From Streptomyces sp. NBC_01306 (GTDB taxonomy: Bacteria > Actinomycetota > Actinomycetes > Streptomycetales > Streptomycetaceae), in assembly GCF_026340465.1 (NCBI RefSeq), contig NZ_JAPEPC010000001.1:5833001-5897000 (forward strand): 64,000 bases of DNA. Direction: 5' to 3'. Every line of letters starts with the position of its first letter. Position 1 is the first letter of the stretch. The position numbers were made by a program, and so were the translations under genes. Below, in pieces: positions 9,640 through 18,572 of the stretch. Below the pieces are notes generated by a model, which was not told the origin of the DNA, did no database searches, and saw only the letters and a list, made by a program, of their open reading frames with translations.

Positions 9640-12273
9640 CTACCCCCGGTTCTGGCGGGCTTTCGTGTACCGCGTCGGCGCCGCATCCGAAGGGTCCTCC
9701 GGCCACGGGTGCCGGGGATAGCGCCCGCGCAGTTCCGCCCGCACCGACCGGTAGCCCTCCCGCCAGAACGACGCCAGATCGGCCGTCACGGCGGCGGGAC
9801 GCCCGGCCGGAGAGAGCAGATGGACCAGGACCGGCACCCCCGCTACCGCAGGCGTCTCGGCGAGGCCGAACATCTCCTGGAGCTTCACCGCGAGCACCGG
9901 CTGCGGGCCGCCGTAGTCCAGCCGGATCCGGGACCCGCTCGGCACCTCGTACCGCTCGGGCGCCAGCTCGTCCAGCCGCGCTGCCTCGCCGGTCGCCCAG
10001 GGCAGCAGCCTGCCGAGCGCCTGCCCGGCCTCGGTCCGTGCCAGGTCGCTCCGCCGCCGCGCCCTGGACAGTTCGGGCTCCAGCCACTCGTCGGTCCGCG
10101 CCAGCAGCGCCTCGTCCGACACGTCCGGCCAGCCGCCGCCCACCTCCCGGTGCAGAAAGGCGAGGCGCTGCCGCAACTCCCGTGCGTGCGGGGTCCAGCG
10201 CAGCAGCCCGAGCCCCTCGCGCCGCAGCCCGTCGAGCAGTGCTTCCCGTACGAGGGCGGGCGGCGGGCTCTTCAGCGGCCGTACCGCCAACTCGACCGCG
10301 CCCAGCCGTTCCACACGCCGGGCCAGTACCTCACCGTCCGCCCAGCGGACCTCGTCGGCGGTGCTGAGCAGATGCCCCGCCGCAAGCCGTGCGGTGTCCT
10401 CGTCGACGACGGCGGCCAGCCGTACCCGCGCCGACGCGGCGGTCGCCGGACGGTCGGCCACCGCGACGGCGATCCACGGCGCACTGCGCAGCCGCGACCC
10501 GGCCGCCGTCTCCGCCCCGGTCCCCGACACCATCAGGAACGCGCCCTCACCCCTGGCCCGTGCCACCCGCTCGGGGAAGGCGAGGGCGGCCACCAGACCC
10601 GCCACCACGTCGTCGCTGTCATGACCGCTGCCACCGTCATGGCCGCCGTCACGGGCTCCGTCCCGCGCGCCCCGTCCCGTACGACCGCTGCCACCGCCAT
10701 GACGGCTGTCACCGGCTGCTCCGTCCCGCGCGCCCCGTCCTGTCCGTGCGCCGTCCACCCCCGACGCCAGCCTGCGGACCTCCTGGCGCCAGCGGCCCGC
10801 ATAGCCGTCGCCCCCCGCGCGTGCGGCGCGCCAGGCGGCGGTGAGATCGTCCCCGTAATCCCGGGGCGGCTCCTCGCTGAGCAGCGCCACCACCTCCGCC
10901 GCCCGGCGTGCGCCGACTTCGCGTGCGCCGTCGAGGAGCGCCCGCGCGAGCCGGGGGTGCAGCCCGAGCCGTGCCATCCGTACGCCCCGGCCGGTGGCCC
11001 GGCCGTCCCCGTCCACCGCGCCGATCGCGGCCAGCACCTCGCGCGCCGCGCCCATCGCCCCGGCGGGCGGCGGGTCGAGCAGGGCGAGGCCCCCGGCCGA
11101 CGGATCGCCCCAGCAGGCCGCCTGGAGGGCGAACGCGGCCAGATCGGCGACCTTGATCTCGGGCGAGGGGAAGCGGGTGAGCCGGGTGTCCTCGGCCTCC
11201 GTCCAGCAGCGGTAGACGGTGCCCGGCGCCTCCCGGCCCGCCCGTCCCGCGCGCTGCCGGGACGCGGCCTGCGAGACCCGTACGGTCGTGAGCGCGCTCA
11301 GCCCGCGCGCATGGTCGGTGCGCGGCTCGCGCGCCAGCCCGGCGTCCACCACCACCCGTACCCCCGGCACGGTCAGCGACGACTCGGCCACCGACGTCGC
11401 GAGCACCACCCGGCGGCCGGCCGATCCCGCGAGCACGGCGTCCTGCACGGCGGCGGGCGCACGCCCGTGCACCTGGAGCACCTCCACGCCGAGATCCGAC
11501 AACGGCCCGGTCAACTGCCCCGCCACCCTGGTGATTTCACCGACCCCCGGCAGGAAGCAGAGCACATCGCCGGTCCGCTCGGCCAGCGCCCTCCGGACGA
11601 CCGAGGCGACATGCGTGAGCAGGGCGGGATCCACCCGCATCCCGTGCGGCGGCCGCACGGGCCCGGCGGGCGGCGCCCACACCGTCTCCACCGGGTGGGA
11701 CACGCCGTGCGCCTCCACCACGGGGGCGTCGCCGAGCAGCCGCGCCCACCCCTCGGCGTCGGTCGTCGCGGACGCCGCCAGCAGACGCAGCTCAGGGCGG
11801 AGCGCGGCCCGCACATCGAGGAGGAAGGCGGCGACGGTGTCCGCGTCGAGGTGGCGTTCGTGGCATTCGTCGAGCATGACCACGTCCACCCCGGCCAGCT
11901 CCTGGTCGCGCTGGAGCCGCTGGAGCAGAACGCCGGTGGTGACGACCTCCACCACGGTGTCCGGTCCCACGGTCCGCTCGCCGCGCACGGTGAATCCGAC
12001 CCGCCCGCCGACCTGCTCGCCCAGCAGCCACGCCATCCGCCGCGCGGCGGCCCGTGCGGCGATCCGGCGCGGCTCGGCGACGATCACCTTCCGCACCGGG
12101 CCGTTCCCGGCCGCACCACCGACGAGCCCCGCCAGCACCAGCGGCACCAGCGTGGTCTTGCCGGTGCCGGGCGGCGCGCACAGCACGGCGGCGCCGTGCG
12201 CGTCGAGGGCCCGTTCGAGGGCGGGCACGGCGGTACAGACGGGAAGCACGTCGAGCGCGCCGGTACGGATCAC
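9640..12273 (-). CDS. hrpB: ATP-dependent helicase HrpB
   Basis: This 877-residue DEAH/RHA helicase starts at GTG 12273, 4 nt after the stop of the methyltransferase gene, so the two are probably translationally coupled. Motif I is APPGTGKTTLV, motif II is DECHERHLDAD, motif III is ASATTD, and motif VI is QRAGRAGR. The HA2 region and the HrpB-specific C-terminal domain follow (QEMFGLAETPAVAGVPVLVHLLSPAGRPAAVTADL), which separates it from HrpA. HrpB proteins are RNA-helicase-like NTPases whose cellular job is not settled. Between the HA2 region and the C-terminal domain lies a Gly/Arg/Asp/His-rich insert made of two imperfect in-frame copies. Confidence 0.95.
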   Translation of the reverse strand: MIRTGALDVLPVCTAVPALERALDAHGAAVLCAPPGTGKTTLVPLVLAGLVGGAAGNGPVRKVIVAEPRRIAARAAARRMAWLLGEQVGGRVGFTVRGERTVGPDTVVEVVTTGVLLQRLQRDQELAGVDVVMLDECHERHLDADTVAAFLLDVRAALRPELRLLAASATTDAEGWARLLGDAPVVEAHGVSHPVETVWAPPAGPVRPPHGMRVDPALLTHVASVVRRALAERTGDVLCFLPGVGEITRVAGQLTGPLSDLGVEVLQVHGRAPAAVQDAVLAGSAGRRVVLATSVAESSLTVPGVRVVVDAGLAREPRTDHARGLSALTTVRVSQAASRQRAGRAGREAPGTVYRCWTEAEDTRLTRFPSPEIKVADLAAFALQAACWGDPSAGGLALLDPPPAGAMGAAREVLAAIGAVDGDGRATGRGVRMARLGLHPRLARALLDGAREVGARRAAEVVALLSEEPPRDYGDDLTAAWRAARAGGDGYAGRWRQEVRRLASGVDGARTGRGARDGAAGDSRHGGGSGRTGRGARDGARDGGHDGGSGHDSDDVVAGLVAALAFPERVARARGEGAFLMVSGTGAETAAGSRLRSAPWIAVAVADRPATAASARVRLAAVVDEDTARLAAGHLLSTADEVRWADGEVLARRVERLGAVELAVRPLKSPPPALVREALLDGLRREGLGLLRWTPHARELRQRLAFLHREVGGGWPDVSDEALLARTDEWLEPELSRARRRSDLARTEAGQALGRLLPWATGEAARLDELAPERYEVPSGSRIRLDYGGPQPVLAVKLQEMFGLAETPAVAGVPVLVHLLSPAGRPAAVTADLASFWREGYRSVRAELRGRYPRHPWPEDPSDAAPTRYTKARQNRG
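10624..10746 (-). repeat. In-frame duplication inside hrpB (60- and 63-bp copies)
   Basis: Two tandem imperfect copies encode the low-complexity stretches GRGARDGAAGDSRHGGGS and GRGARDGARDGGHDGGSG. Both copies keep the helicase frame open, which points to a tolerated flexible linker that grew by duplication. Confidence 0.75.
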
Positions 12274-12277
12274 CCGG

Positions 12278-13117
12278 TCAGTCTCGTACGTCGTCCCGTA
12301 CGCAGACGAAAATCGCCGAGCCCGGAATGAGCTTCCCCCGCAGCGGGGACCAGCCGCCCCACTCCGACGTGTTCCACTCAGGCCACTGCGGCTCGACCAG
12401 ATCAGCCAGCCGGAACCCGCCCGCCAGCACGTCCCGCACCCGGTCACCGAGGGTGCGGTGGTGCTCGACGTACACCGCGTTCCCCCGCTCGTCCTGCTCG
12501 ACGTACGGGGTGCGGTCGAAGTAGGAGGACGTGACCGTCAGGCCCTCGGGGCCCGGCTCGTCGGGGAAGGCCCAGCGGATCGGGTGGGTGACCGAGAAGA
12601 CCCAGCGCCCGCCGGGCCGCAGCACCCGGTGCACCTCGCGGAACACCTTCACCGGGTCCGCGACGAAGGGCACGGCGCCGTAAGCGGAACAGGCCAGGTC
12701 GAAGGAGCCGTCGCGGAACGGCAGGACCGAGGCGTCCGCCGCCACCAGCGGGACCTCGGCCACGCCGGGCCGGTTCTCACCGATCCGCAGCGCGTGCTGG
12801 AGCTGCCGGTGGGAGACGTCGAGGGCCACCGGGCGTGCGCCCTGGGCGGCCAGCCAGCGCGAGCACTGGGCGGCCCCGGCGCCGATCTCCAGGACGTCGA
12901 GTCCCTTCAGTCCCTCGGCCGGGCCCAGCAGCTCGGCCTCCACCTCGTCGAGGCCCTCGGGCCCCCAGACGAAGCGGTCGTCGCCCAGGAAGGAGCCGTG
13001 CTCGGTCTGGTACTCGTCGGCGTTGCGGTCCCACCAGCCCCGGTTGGCCCGGCTGCTCTCGGTGTCCCCGGCGTCACGGCGTGTCGCCTCGGGCTCGTTC
13101 TCGTACTCTTCGCTCAT
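12278..13117 (-). CDS. Class I SAM-dependent methyltransferase
   Basis: This 279-residue protein starts at ATG 13117 (MSEEYENEPEATRRDAG). Motif I of the Rossmann methyltransferase fold is LDVLEIGAGAAQCSRWL; the acidic residue of motif II is VALDVSHRQL; the post-motif is FDLACSAYGAVPFV, and VHRVLRPGGRWVFSVTHPIRW is the usual motif III region. Tryptophan-rich ends (GWWDRNADEYQ; WNTSEWGGWSPLRG) are typical of a Streptomyces branch related to UbiE-type enzymes. The substrate is unknown. It is the first gene of a probable two-gene operon with hrpB. No strong ribosome site precedes the chosen start. Confidence 0.85.
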   Translation of the reverse strand: MSEEYENEPEATRRDAGDTESSRANRGWWDRNADEYQTEHGSFLGDDRFVWGPEGLDEVEAELLGPAEGLKGLDVLEIGAGAAQCSRWLAAQGARPVALDVSHRQLQHALRIGENRPGVAEVPLVAADASVLPFRDGSFDLACSAYGAVPFVADPVKVFREVHRVLRPGGRWVFSVTHPIRWAFPDEPGPEGLTVTSSYFDRTPYVEQDERGNAVYVEHHRTLGDRVRDVLAGGFRLADLVEPQWPEWNTSEWGGWSPLRGKLIPGSAIFVCVRDDVRD

Positions 13118-13277
13118 CGTGCCAGTCTGTATCGTCGGTTCCGGTGGCAGTCGTCGCGGTGGTCGTGACGGCACCGGAGGAAACGGCGCCGGGCCGGTGT
13201 CGGGGCCGATGTGGCCTCGTACAACAGAAGTTGTGCCGGGATTGGTGCGATCCGCCCTGGGTGTGCGCCTTCGCGCA

Positions 13278-13306
13278 TTGACCGTGTCCGGCCGTCCCCG
13301 TATGCT
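13278..13306 (+). promoter_or_regulatory. Housekeeping promoter of rpsA
   Basis: TTGACC (13278-13283) and TATGCT (13301-13306) are separated by 17 nt, an almost ideal primary sigma factor promoter. Transcription would start near 13313, giving a leader of about 213 nt before rpsA. The leader contains a stem AGCCTGC/GCAGGCT (13322-13328 with 13343-13349) that could take part in S1 autoregulation; that role is an inference. The rest of 13118-13525 shows no gene. Confidence 0.8.
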
Positions 13307-13525
13307 ACAAGTTGCGCTGCGAGCCTGCGCTCCTCAGACCTAGCAGGCTGCGCTTGCATCTGTTGCATGTCCCCTCGGTTATCGAGGCGCCACCGATGTG
13401 TTCGGCAACGAACACGGAATACCGGATCGGCGCTTCCTGGGCTGTCCGGCGTCTGCAGAGGCGATACGGGCTCCCGGCGTAGCAGTACCTACGACTTCAA
13501 TGTCCGTACCGGAGCCCTTTCCCAC

Positions 13526-15040
13526 ATGACGAGCAGCACCGAGACCACCGCCACCACGCCGCAGGTTGCGGTCAACGACATCGGCGACGCGGACGCGTTC
13601 CTCGCGGCGATCGACGAGACGATCAAGTACTTCAACGATGGCGACATCGTTGACGGCGTCATCGTCAAGGTTGACCGGGACGAGGTTCTCCTCGACATCG
13701 GTTACAAGACCGAAGGCGTCATTCCGAGCCGCGAGCTCTCGATCAAGCACGACGTCGACCCCAATGAGGTCGTCAAGGTCGGCGACGAGATCGAGGCCCT
13801 GGTTCTCCAGAAGGAGGACAAGGAAGGCCGCCTGATCCTCTCGAAGAAGCGCGCTCAGTACGAGCGTGCCTGGGGCACCATCGAGAAGATCAAGGAAGAA
13901 GACGGGATCGTCACCGGCACCGTCATCGAGGTCGTCAAGGGTGGTCTCATCCTCGACATCGGCCTCCGTGGCTTCCTGCCGGCCTCCCTGGTCGAGATGC
14001 GTCGTGTCCGCGACCTCCAGCCCTACGTGGGCAAGGAGCTTGAGGCCAAGATCATCGAGCTGGACAAGAACCGCAACAACGTGGTCCTGTCCCGCCGTGC
14101 CTGGCTTGAGCAGACCCAGTCCGAGGTGCGCCAGACGTTCCTCACGACCCTGCAGAAGGGTCAGGTCCGCTCCGGCGTCGTCTCCTCGATCGTCAACTTC
14201 GGTGCCTTCGTGGACCTGGGTGGCGTCGACGGTCTCGTGCACGTCTCCGAGCTCTCCTGGAAGCACATCGACCACCCCTCCGAGGTTGTCGAGGTCGGCC
14301 AGGAAGTCACCGTCGAGGTTCTCGACGTGGACATGGACCGCGAGCGTGTCTCCCTGTCGCTCAAGGCGACGCAGGAAGACCCGTGGCAGCAGTTCGCCCG
14401 TACGCACCAGATCGGTCAGGTCGTCCCGGGCAAGGTCACGAAGCTCGTTCCGTTCGGTGCGTTCGTGCGCGTCGACGAGGGCATCGAGGGCCTGGTCCAC
14501 ATCTCCGAGCTGGCCGAGCGCCACGTGGAGATCCCGGAGCAGGTCGTCCAGGTCAACGACGAGATCTTCGTCAAGGTCATCGACATCGACCTTGAGCGCC
14601 GCCGCATCAGCCTCTCGCTGAAGCAGGCCAACGAGTCCTTCGGCTCGGACCCGGCCTCGGTCGAGTTCGACCCGACGCTGTACGGCATGGCCGCGTCGTA
14701 CGACGACCAGGGGAACTACATCTACCCCGAGGGCTTCGACCCCGAGACCAACGACTGGCTTGAGGGCTTCGACACCCAGCGCGAGGCCTGGGAAGGCCAG
14801 TACGCCGAGGCGCAGGCGCGCTTCGAGCAGCACCAGGCCCAGGTCATCAAGTCCCGCGAGGCCGACGAGGCCGCTGCTGCCGAGGGTGCTGCCGCTCCGG
14901 CCGCGACCAGCGGTGGCAACGCCGGTGCGGGTGCATCGGGCGGTTCGTACTCCTCGGAGTCGGACGACAACTCCGGCGCCCTGGCGTCGGACGAGGCCCT
15001 GGCCGCCCTGCGCGAGAAGCTGGCCGGTGGCCAGAGCTGA
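13526..15040 (+). CDS. rpsA: 30S ribosomal protein S1
   Basis: This 504-residue S1 protein starts at ATG 13526 (MTSSTETTATTPQVAVNDIG), with GGAG 11 nt upstream. Four S1 RNA-binding repeats can be followed: near residue 36 (GDIVDGVIVKVDRDEVLLDIGYKTEG is the start of the first), near 120 (GTVIEVVKGGLILDI), near 208 (SGVVSSIVNFGAFVDLGG) and near 293 (GKVTKLVPFGAFVRVDEG). Streptomyces S1 has four repeats rather than the six of E. coli. The acidic, Gly/Ala/Ser-rich tail after residue 400 is probably unstructured. It brings mRNA to the ribosome, although many mRNAs in this window look leaderless. It has its own strong promoter and a terminator. Confidence 0.98.
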   Translation: MTSSTETTATTPQVAVNDIGDADAFLAAIDETIKYFNDGDIVDGVIVKVDRDEVLLDIGYKTEGVIPSRELSIKHDVDPNEVVKVGDEIEALVLQKEDKEGRLILSKKRAQYERAWGTIEKIKEEDGIVTGTVIEVVKGGLILDIGLRGFLPASLVEMRRVRDLQPYVGKELEAKIIELDKNRNNVVLSRRAWLEQTQSEVRQTFLTTLQKGQVRSGVVSSIVNFGAFVDLGGVDGLVHVSELSWKHIDHPSEVVEVGQEVTVEVLDVDMDRERVSLSLKATQEDPWQQFARTHQIGQVVPGKVTKLVPFGAFVRVDEGIEGLVHISELAERHVEIPEQVVQVNDEIFVKVIDIDLERRRISLSLKQANESFGSDPASVEFDPTLYGMAASYDDQGNYIYPEGFDPETNDWLEGFDTQREAWEGQYAEAQARFEQHQAQVIKSREADEAAAAEGAAAPAATSGGNAGAGASGGSYSSESDDNSGALASDEALAALREKLAGGQS

Positions 15041-15073
15041 CGCTCAGGTCCCAGCTGGTGAATAGCTGAAGTC

Positions 15074-15103
15074 GAGGCCCGCTCCCTCCGGGGGGCGGGC
15101 CTC
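15074..15103 (+). terminator. Terminator after rpsA
   Basis: GAGGCCCGC (15074-15082) pairs perfectly with GCGGGCCTC (15095-15103) around a loop that can itself pair (CCC with GGG). It lies 34 nt past the rpsA stop. Confidence 0.8.
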
Positions 15104-15207
15104 GCTCATGTCCTGGGGCAGGTGGTTGCCTGTGAAGACGTGGCTGCGGGGAATGCGCGGGCCGTACGGGACGTTCTCCCCGGTGAACACGAGGAGGAGC
15201 GGTAATC

Positions 15208-16146
15208 GTGCTTGATCCGCAAGATTTGTACGCATGGGAGCCGAAGGGCCTGGCAGTCGTCGATGTGGCGCTCGCGCAGGAGTCGGCCGGACTTGTCATG
15301 CTCTATCACTTCGACGGGTACATCGACGCGGGCGAGACCGGCGACCAGATCGTCGAGGGTCTGCTGGACACGCTGCCCCACCAGGTGGTCGCCAGTTTCG
15401 ACCACGACCGGCTCGTGGACTACCGCGCACGCCGCCCCCTGCTGACCTTCAAGCGCGACCAGTGGACGGACTACGAGACCCCGACGCTCGACGTGCGCCT
15501 GGTCCAGGACGCCACGGGCGCGCCCTTCCTGCTGCTCTCGGGCCCCGAGCCCGATGTCGAGTGGGAGCGGTTCGCGGCCGCGGTCGAGCAGATCGTCGAC
15601 CGGCTCGGCGTCCGTATCTCGGTGAACTTCCACGGGATCCCGATGGGCGTCCCGCACACCCGCCCGGTCGGGATCACCCCGCACGGCAACCGCACGGACC
15701 TGATGCCCGGCCACAAGTCGCCGTTCGAAGAGGCGCAGGTGCCCGGCAGCGCGGAGTCGCTGGTGGAGTTCCGGCTCGCGCAGTCGGGGCACGACGTGCT
15801 CGGTGTCGCCGCCCATGTGCCGCACTACGTCGCCCGGTCCTCGTATCCGGACGCGGCGCTGACCGCCCTTGAGGCCGTCACCGCGGCGACCGGTCTCGTA
15901 CTGCCGAGCGTCGCGCACGCCCTGCGTACCGAGGCGCAGCGCACCCAGGACGAGATCGAGCGCCAGATCGGTGAGGGCGACGAGGAACTGACCGCCCTGG
16001 TCCAGGGACTTGAGCACCAGTACGACGCGCTGGCCGGATCGGAGACCCGGGGCAATCTGGTCGCCGAGGCGGTCGAACTGCCGTCGGCGGACGAGATCGG
16101 CCGCGAATTCGAACGGTTCCTCGCGGAGCGGGAGGGCGACGTCTGA
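15208..16146 (+). CDS. PAC2 family protein
   Basis: This 312-residue protein starts at GTG 15208 behind a strong GAGGAGGAGCGG site. Motifs LVMLYHFDGYIDAGETGDQIVE, VASFDHDRLVDYRARRP and the DVRLVQDATGAPFLLLSGPEPD stretch identify the PAC2 (proteasome assembly chaperone 2) superfamily. In actinobacteria these proteins occur widely and are linked to proteasome biology only by homology to eukaryotic chaperones; a role in 20S assembly here is an inference. The C-terminal part (EIERQIGEGDEELTALVQGLE) is helical and may mediate oligomerisation. Confidence 0.88.
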   Translation: MLDPQDLYAWEPKGLAVVDVALAQESAGLVMLYHFDGYIDAGETGDQIVEGLLDTLPHQVVASFDHDRLVDYRARRPLLTFKRDQWTDYETPTLDVRLVQDATGAPFLLLSGPEPDVEWERFAAAVEQIVDRLGVRISVNFHGIPMGVPHTRPVGITPHGNRTDLMPGHKSPFEEAQVPGSAESLVEFRLAQSGHDVLGVAAHVPHYVARSSYPDAALTALEAVTAATGLVLPSVAHALRTEAQRTQDEIERQIGEGDEELTALVQGLEHQYDALAGSETRGNLVAEAVELPSADEIGREFERFLAEREGDV

Positions 16147-16178
16147 GGCCCCGGCGGAAGGCAACGGCGTACAGGGCC

Positions 16179-16184
16179 TAGGCT
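16179..16184 (+). promoter_or_regulatory. -10 box for a leaderless coaE transcript
   Basis: TAGGCT ends 7 nt before the coaE ATG and there is no ribosome site in between. TANNNT at this distance is the hallmark of leaderless actinobacterial mRNAs. No damage-type -35 element is present here. Confidence 0.55.
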
Positions 16185-16191
16185 CCTGGCC

Positions 16192-16791
16192 ATGCTGAAA
16201 GTGGGATTGACCGGTGGAATCGGCGCCGGCAAGAGCGAAGTGTCCCGGCTGTTTGTCAGTTACGGAGCGGTACTGATCGACGCCGACCGGATCGCCCGTG
16301 AGGTGGTCGAACCGGGAACTCCGGGTCTTGCGGCCGTGGTCGAGGCGTTCGGCGAGTCCGTTCTCGCCGGGGACGGCAGCCTGGACCGGCCCGCGCTCGG
16401 GGCGATCGTCTTTGCCGACCCGGACCGCCTGGCGACGCTGAACTCGATCGTCCACCCGCTCGTCGGAGCCCGCTCCGCCGAGCTGGAGGGCCTGGCGCAG
16501 GCGGATTCGGTCGTCATCCACGACGTACCGCTGCTGACCGAGAACGGCCTCGCCCCGCTCTACGACCTGGTGGTCGTGGTGGACGCGGCGCCGGAAACGC
16601 AGCTGGACCGGCTGGTACGGCTGCGCGGAATGCAGGAGTCCGAGGCACGTGCCCGGATGGCCGCCCAGGCCACCAGGGAGCAGCGCCGCGAGATCGCCGA
16701 CATCCTGATCGACAACGACGGCCCGCTGGACGCCCTGGAACCGCAGGTGCGCTCGGTCTGGGAGCGGCTGACGGAGCGGGCCGGGGGCTGA
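16192..16791 (+). CDS. coaE: Dephospho-CoA kinase
   Basis: This 199-residue kinase catalyses the last step of coenzyme A synthesis, ATP-dependent phosphorylation of dephospho-CoA at the 3'-hydroxyl. The P-loop GLTGGIGAGKSEVSRLF is at residues 5-21, the substrate-binding DADRIAREVVEPG at 30-42, then VHPLVGARS and VIHDVPLLTENGL, and the lid region RMAAQATREQRREIADILIDNDG. The length fits the stand-alone bacterial form, without the C-terminal extension seen in mycobacteria. Its position just after rpsA and the PAC2 gene agrees with the Streptomyces core order. Confidence 0.97.
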   Translation: MLKVGLTGGIGAGKSEVSRLFVSYGAVLIDADRIAREVVEPGTPGLAAVVEAFGESVLAGDGSLDRPALGAIVFADPDRLATLNSIVHPLVGARSAELEGLAQADSVVIHDVPLLTENGLAPLYDLVVVVDAAPETQLDRLVRLRGMQESEARARMAAQATREQRREIADILIDNDGPLDALEPQVRSVWERLTERAGG

Positions 16792-16891
16792 CCGCCCCAC
16801 CGGCCTGTCCCACCGGACCGGCAGTGGTCAGGGCAGCCACAGCCACAGCAACCACAGCAGCCTCAGCTACGACGGAGAAAGGCCAGCACCG

Positions 16892-17260
16892 ATGTCCCAC
16901 AGCAACCCCGAGACCCACGTCATCGACTACCGCGCGGCCGAACAGCTGCTGGACGCCCGTGATCCGCGTGGTGCCGTGAAGCTGCTGGACGAGGTCATCG
17001 CGGCTCACCCGGAGAACACCGCGGCACGCCTGCTGCGCGCCAGGGCGTTCTTCGCCGCCGCGCAACTCCGTCCGGCCGAGCTGGAGTTCCAGCTGGTCCT
17101 GGAACGCGAGCCGGACAACGCCTTCGCGCACTTCGCCCTGGCCCGCACCTTCGAGCGGGCCGGCCGCCCCGAACAGGCCAGACGTCACTTCAGGCTGGCC
17201 GCTGCGCTCGACCCGCAGCCCGAGTATCTGCGGGCCGCGCGGTTCGACTCCGAGGACTGA
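16892..17260 (+). CDS. Small tetratricopeptide-repeat protein
   Basis: This 122-residue cytoplasmic protein contains about three TPR units: AEQLLDARDPRGAVKLLDEVIAAHPENTAARLLRARAFF is the first one and a half, followed by QLRPAELEFQLVLEREPDNAFAHFALARTFE and GRPEQARRHFRLAAALDP. TPR proteins act as protein-protein adaptors; no partner can be named. The ATG at 16892 has GGAGAAAGG about 10 nt upstream. It lies between coaE and a methyltransferase gene, all on the plus strand with short gaps. Confidence 0.85.
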   Translation: MSHSNPETHVIDYRAAEQLLDARDPRGAVKLLDEVIAAHPENTAARLLRARAFFAAAQLRPAELEFQLVLEREPDNAFAHFALARTFERAGRPEQARRHFRLAAALDPQPEYLRAARFDSED

Positions 17261-17318
17261 CCCGGGAGTTCGGGACGGCGGCGGGAACGACGGCCGGGGC
17301 ACGTTCGTTCTGTACGGC

Positions 17319-18020
17319 ATGAGCGTCAGGATGCGCGAGGGGTACGAAGGCACGGGGCCGGGAGCAAGAACGCCCGACGGGTGTTCCGTCGAGCTGTACA
17401 AGCGGCTGCCGGTCGGAGACGAACCGGATGTCGTGGCCGCTGCGGTCCCGGCCGGAGCGAGCGTCCTCGAACTGGGCAGCGGGGCGGGCCGGGTCACCCG
17501 TCCGCTGGCCGAACGGGGCTTCACGGTCACCGCGGTGGACGAGTCACCCGGAATGCTGGAACAGATCGCGGGCGTCGACGGCGTCCGCACGGTCTGCAGC
17601 CCGATCGAGAAGCTGGACACCGGCGAGAGCTACGACGTGGTGCTGCTGGCGTCGTTTCTGGTGCACGCGGGAGACCCGCGGGTACGCGAGGGGCTGCTGC
17701 GCACCTGCCGGCGCCATGTGAAGGACGACGGCTGTGTGCTGGTGCAGCGCGAGGGCCTGGACTGGCACGCGGACGTTCCGAGGGAGCGGCGCAACAGCGC
17801 GGGCGGGATCGTGCGCATCAAGTCCGCGACCCCGGTCGGTGACGGCGTGGACGCGATGCTCTGCGAGTACGTCTACCCCGACGCGACCTGGACGCAGACC
17901 TTCCTGTCGCGTCCGCTGAGCCGCGAGGAGTTCGAGCGGCACCTGGGGGAGGCCGGGCTCGTCGTGGACAGATATCTGACGGACGACGGCACCTGGGTCC
18001 GGGCGCTGCCCGCACAGTGA
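17319..18020 (+). CDS. Class I SAM-dependent methyltransferase
   Basis: This 233-residue protein has motif I ASVLELGSGAGRVTRPLAERG (residues 47-67), motif II VTAVDESPGML, and the post-I stretch SYDVVLLASFLVHAGDP. These define a Rossmann-fold methyltransferase of the broad Methyltransf_25 type. The C-terminal half (CEYVYPDATWTQTFLSRPLS) forms the extra strands typical of small-molecule enzymes. The substrate is unknown. It faces a convergent lipoprotein gene; the 119-bp gap holds a 16-bp perfect palindrome and degenerate GTGGACC repeats. Confidence 0.85.
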   Translation: MSVRMREGYEGTGPGARTPDGCSVELYKRLPVGDEPDVVAAAVPAGASVLELGSGAGRVTRPLAERGFTVTAVDESPGMLEQIAGVDGVRTVCSPIEKLDTGESYDVVLLASFLVHAGDPRVREGLLRTCRRHVKDDGCVLVQREGLDWHADVPRERRNSAGGIVRIKSATPVGDGVDAMLCEYVYPDATWTQTFLSRPLSREEFERHLGEAGLVVDRYLTDDGTWVRALPAQ

Positions 18021-18038
18021 ACACCCGATGCCCGGGGT

Positions 18039-18054
18039 ACCGGCGGCCGCCGGT
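18039..18054. terminator. 16-bp perfect palindrome between convergent genes
   Basis: ACCGGCGGCCGCCGGT is self-complementary over its full length and lies between the convergent methyltransferase and lipoprotein genes, so it could end transcription from both sides. The loop would have to open from the centre, so the call is tentative. Imperfect GTGGACCAGGGTGT copies follow at about 18090-18160. Confidence 0.35.
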
Positions 18055-18139
18055 GGCGAACACTGTGACCCGCGGAGCGCCCCTCTCGGTGGACCAGGGT
18101 GTCCCGGTGGGCCGGGGCGTATCAGTGGACCCCGGTGCC

Positions 18140-18475
18140 TCAGTGGACCAGGGTGTAGCTGCGCCAGGCCACGAGCGGTGGTGTCACCGTGTTCGTCATC
18201 GTGGTCGCGTTGTACATCGACGGCTTTCCGGTGCAGCCGGCGCCCGGGTACAGCCACATGTCGATCAGGGTGTTGTTGGCGACGGCCGCGGCGCCCCCGC
18301 GCGGCAGCGGGTGGCAGCCGGTCACGGACGGATTCGAGACGGTGACGACCTTCGAATCCGGCGTGGTGTACGAGATCGTGCCGACCGCCGAGCGGTTGAG
18401 ACCGGAACACCCGGCCACGGCGAACGGCAGGAGCACTGCGCCGGCGATGAAGCCGAGGCGCCGGTGATCGGACAT
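18140..18475 (-). CDS. Small lipoprotein of unknown function
   Basis: This 111-residue precursor starts MSDHRRLGF and has a hydrophobic segment ending in the lipobox VAGC at residue 23, so it should be exported and lipid-anchored. The mature domain is about 89 residues, rich in Thr/Ser/Val, with two further cysteines (TGCHPLPRGG and GAGCTGKPS) that could form a disulfide. I do not recognise the family. It is transcribed toward the methyltransferase gene and 97 nt separate it from the RidA gene behind it. Confidence 0.7.
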   Translation of the reverse strand: MSDHRRLGFIAGAVLLPFAVAGCSGLNRSAVGTISYTTPDSKVVTVSNPSVTGCHPLPRGGAAAVANNTLIDMWLYPGAGCTGKPSMYNATTMTNTVTPPLVAWRSYTLVH

Positions 18476-18572
18476 GCGCGGTCCCGTCTGTACGGAGAGT
18501 CACTGGTGGGAGCCAGCCTGCCCGCTTCCGGACTCCTCGGCATCCGGTGCTGGGCCGCGCGGGGGACGGTGC

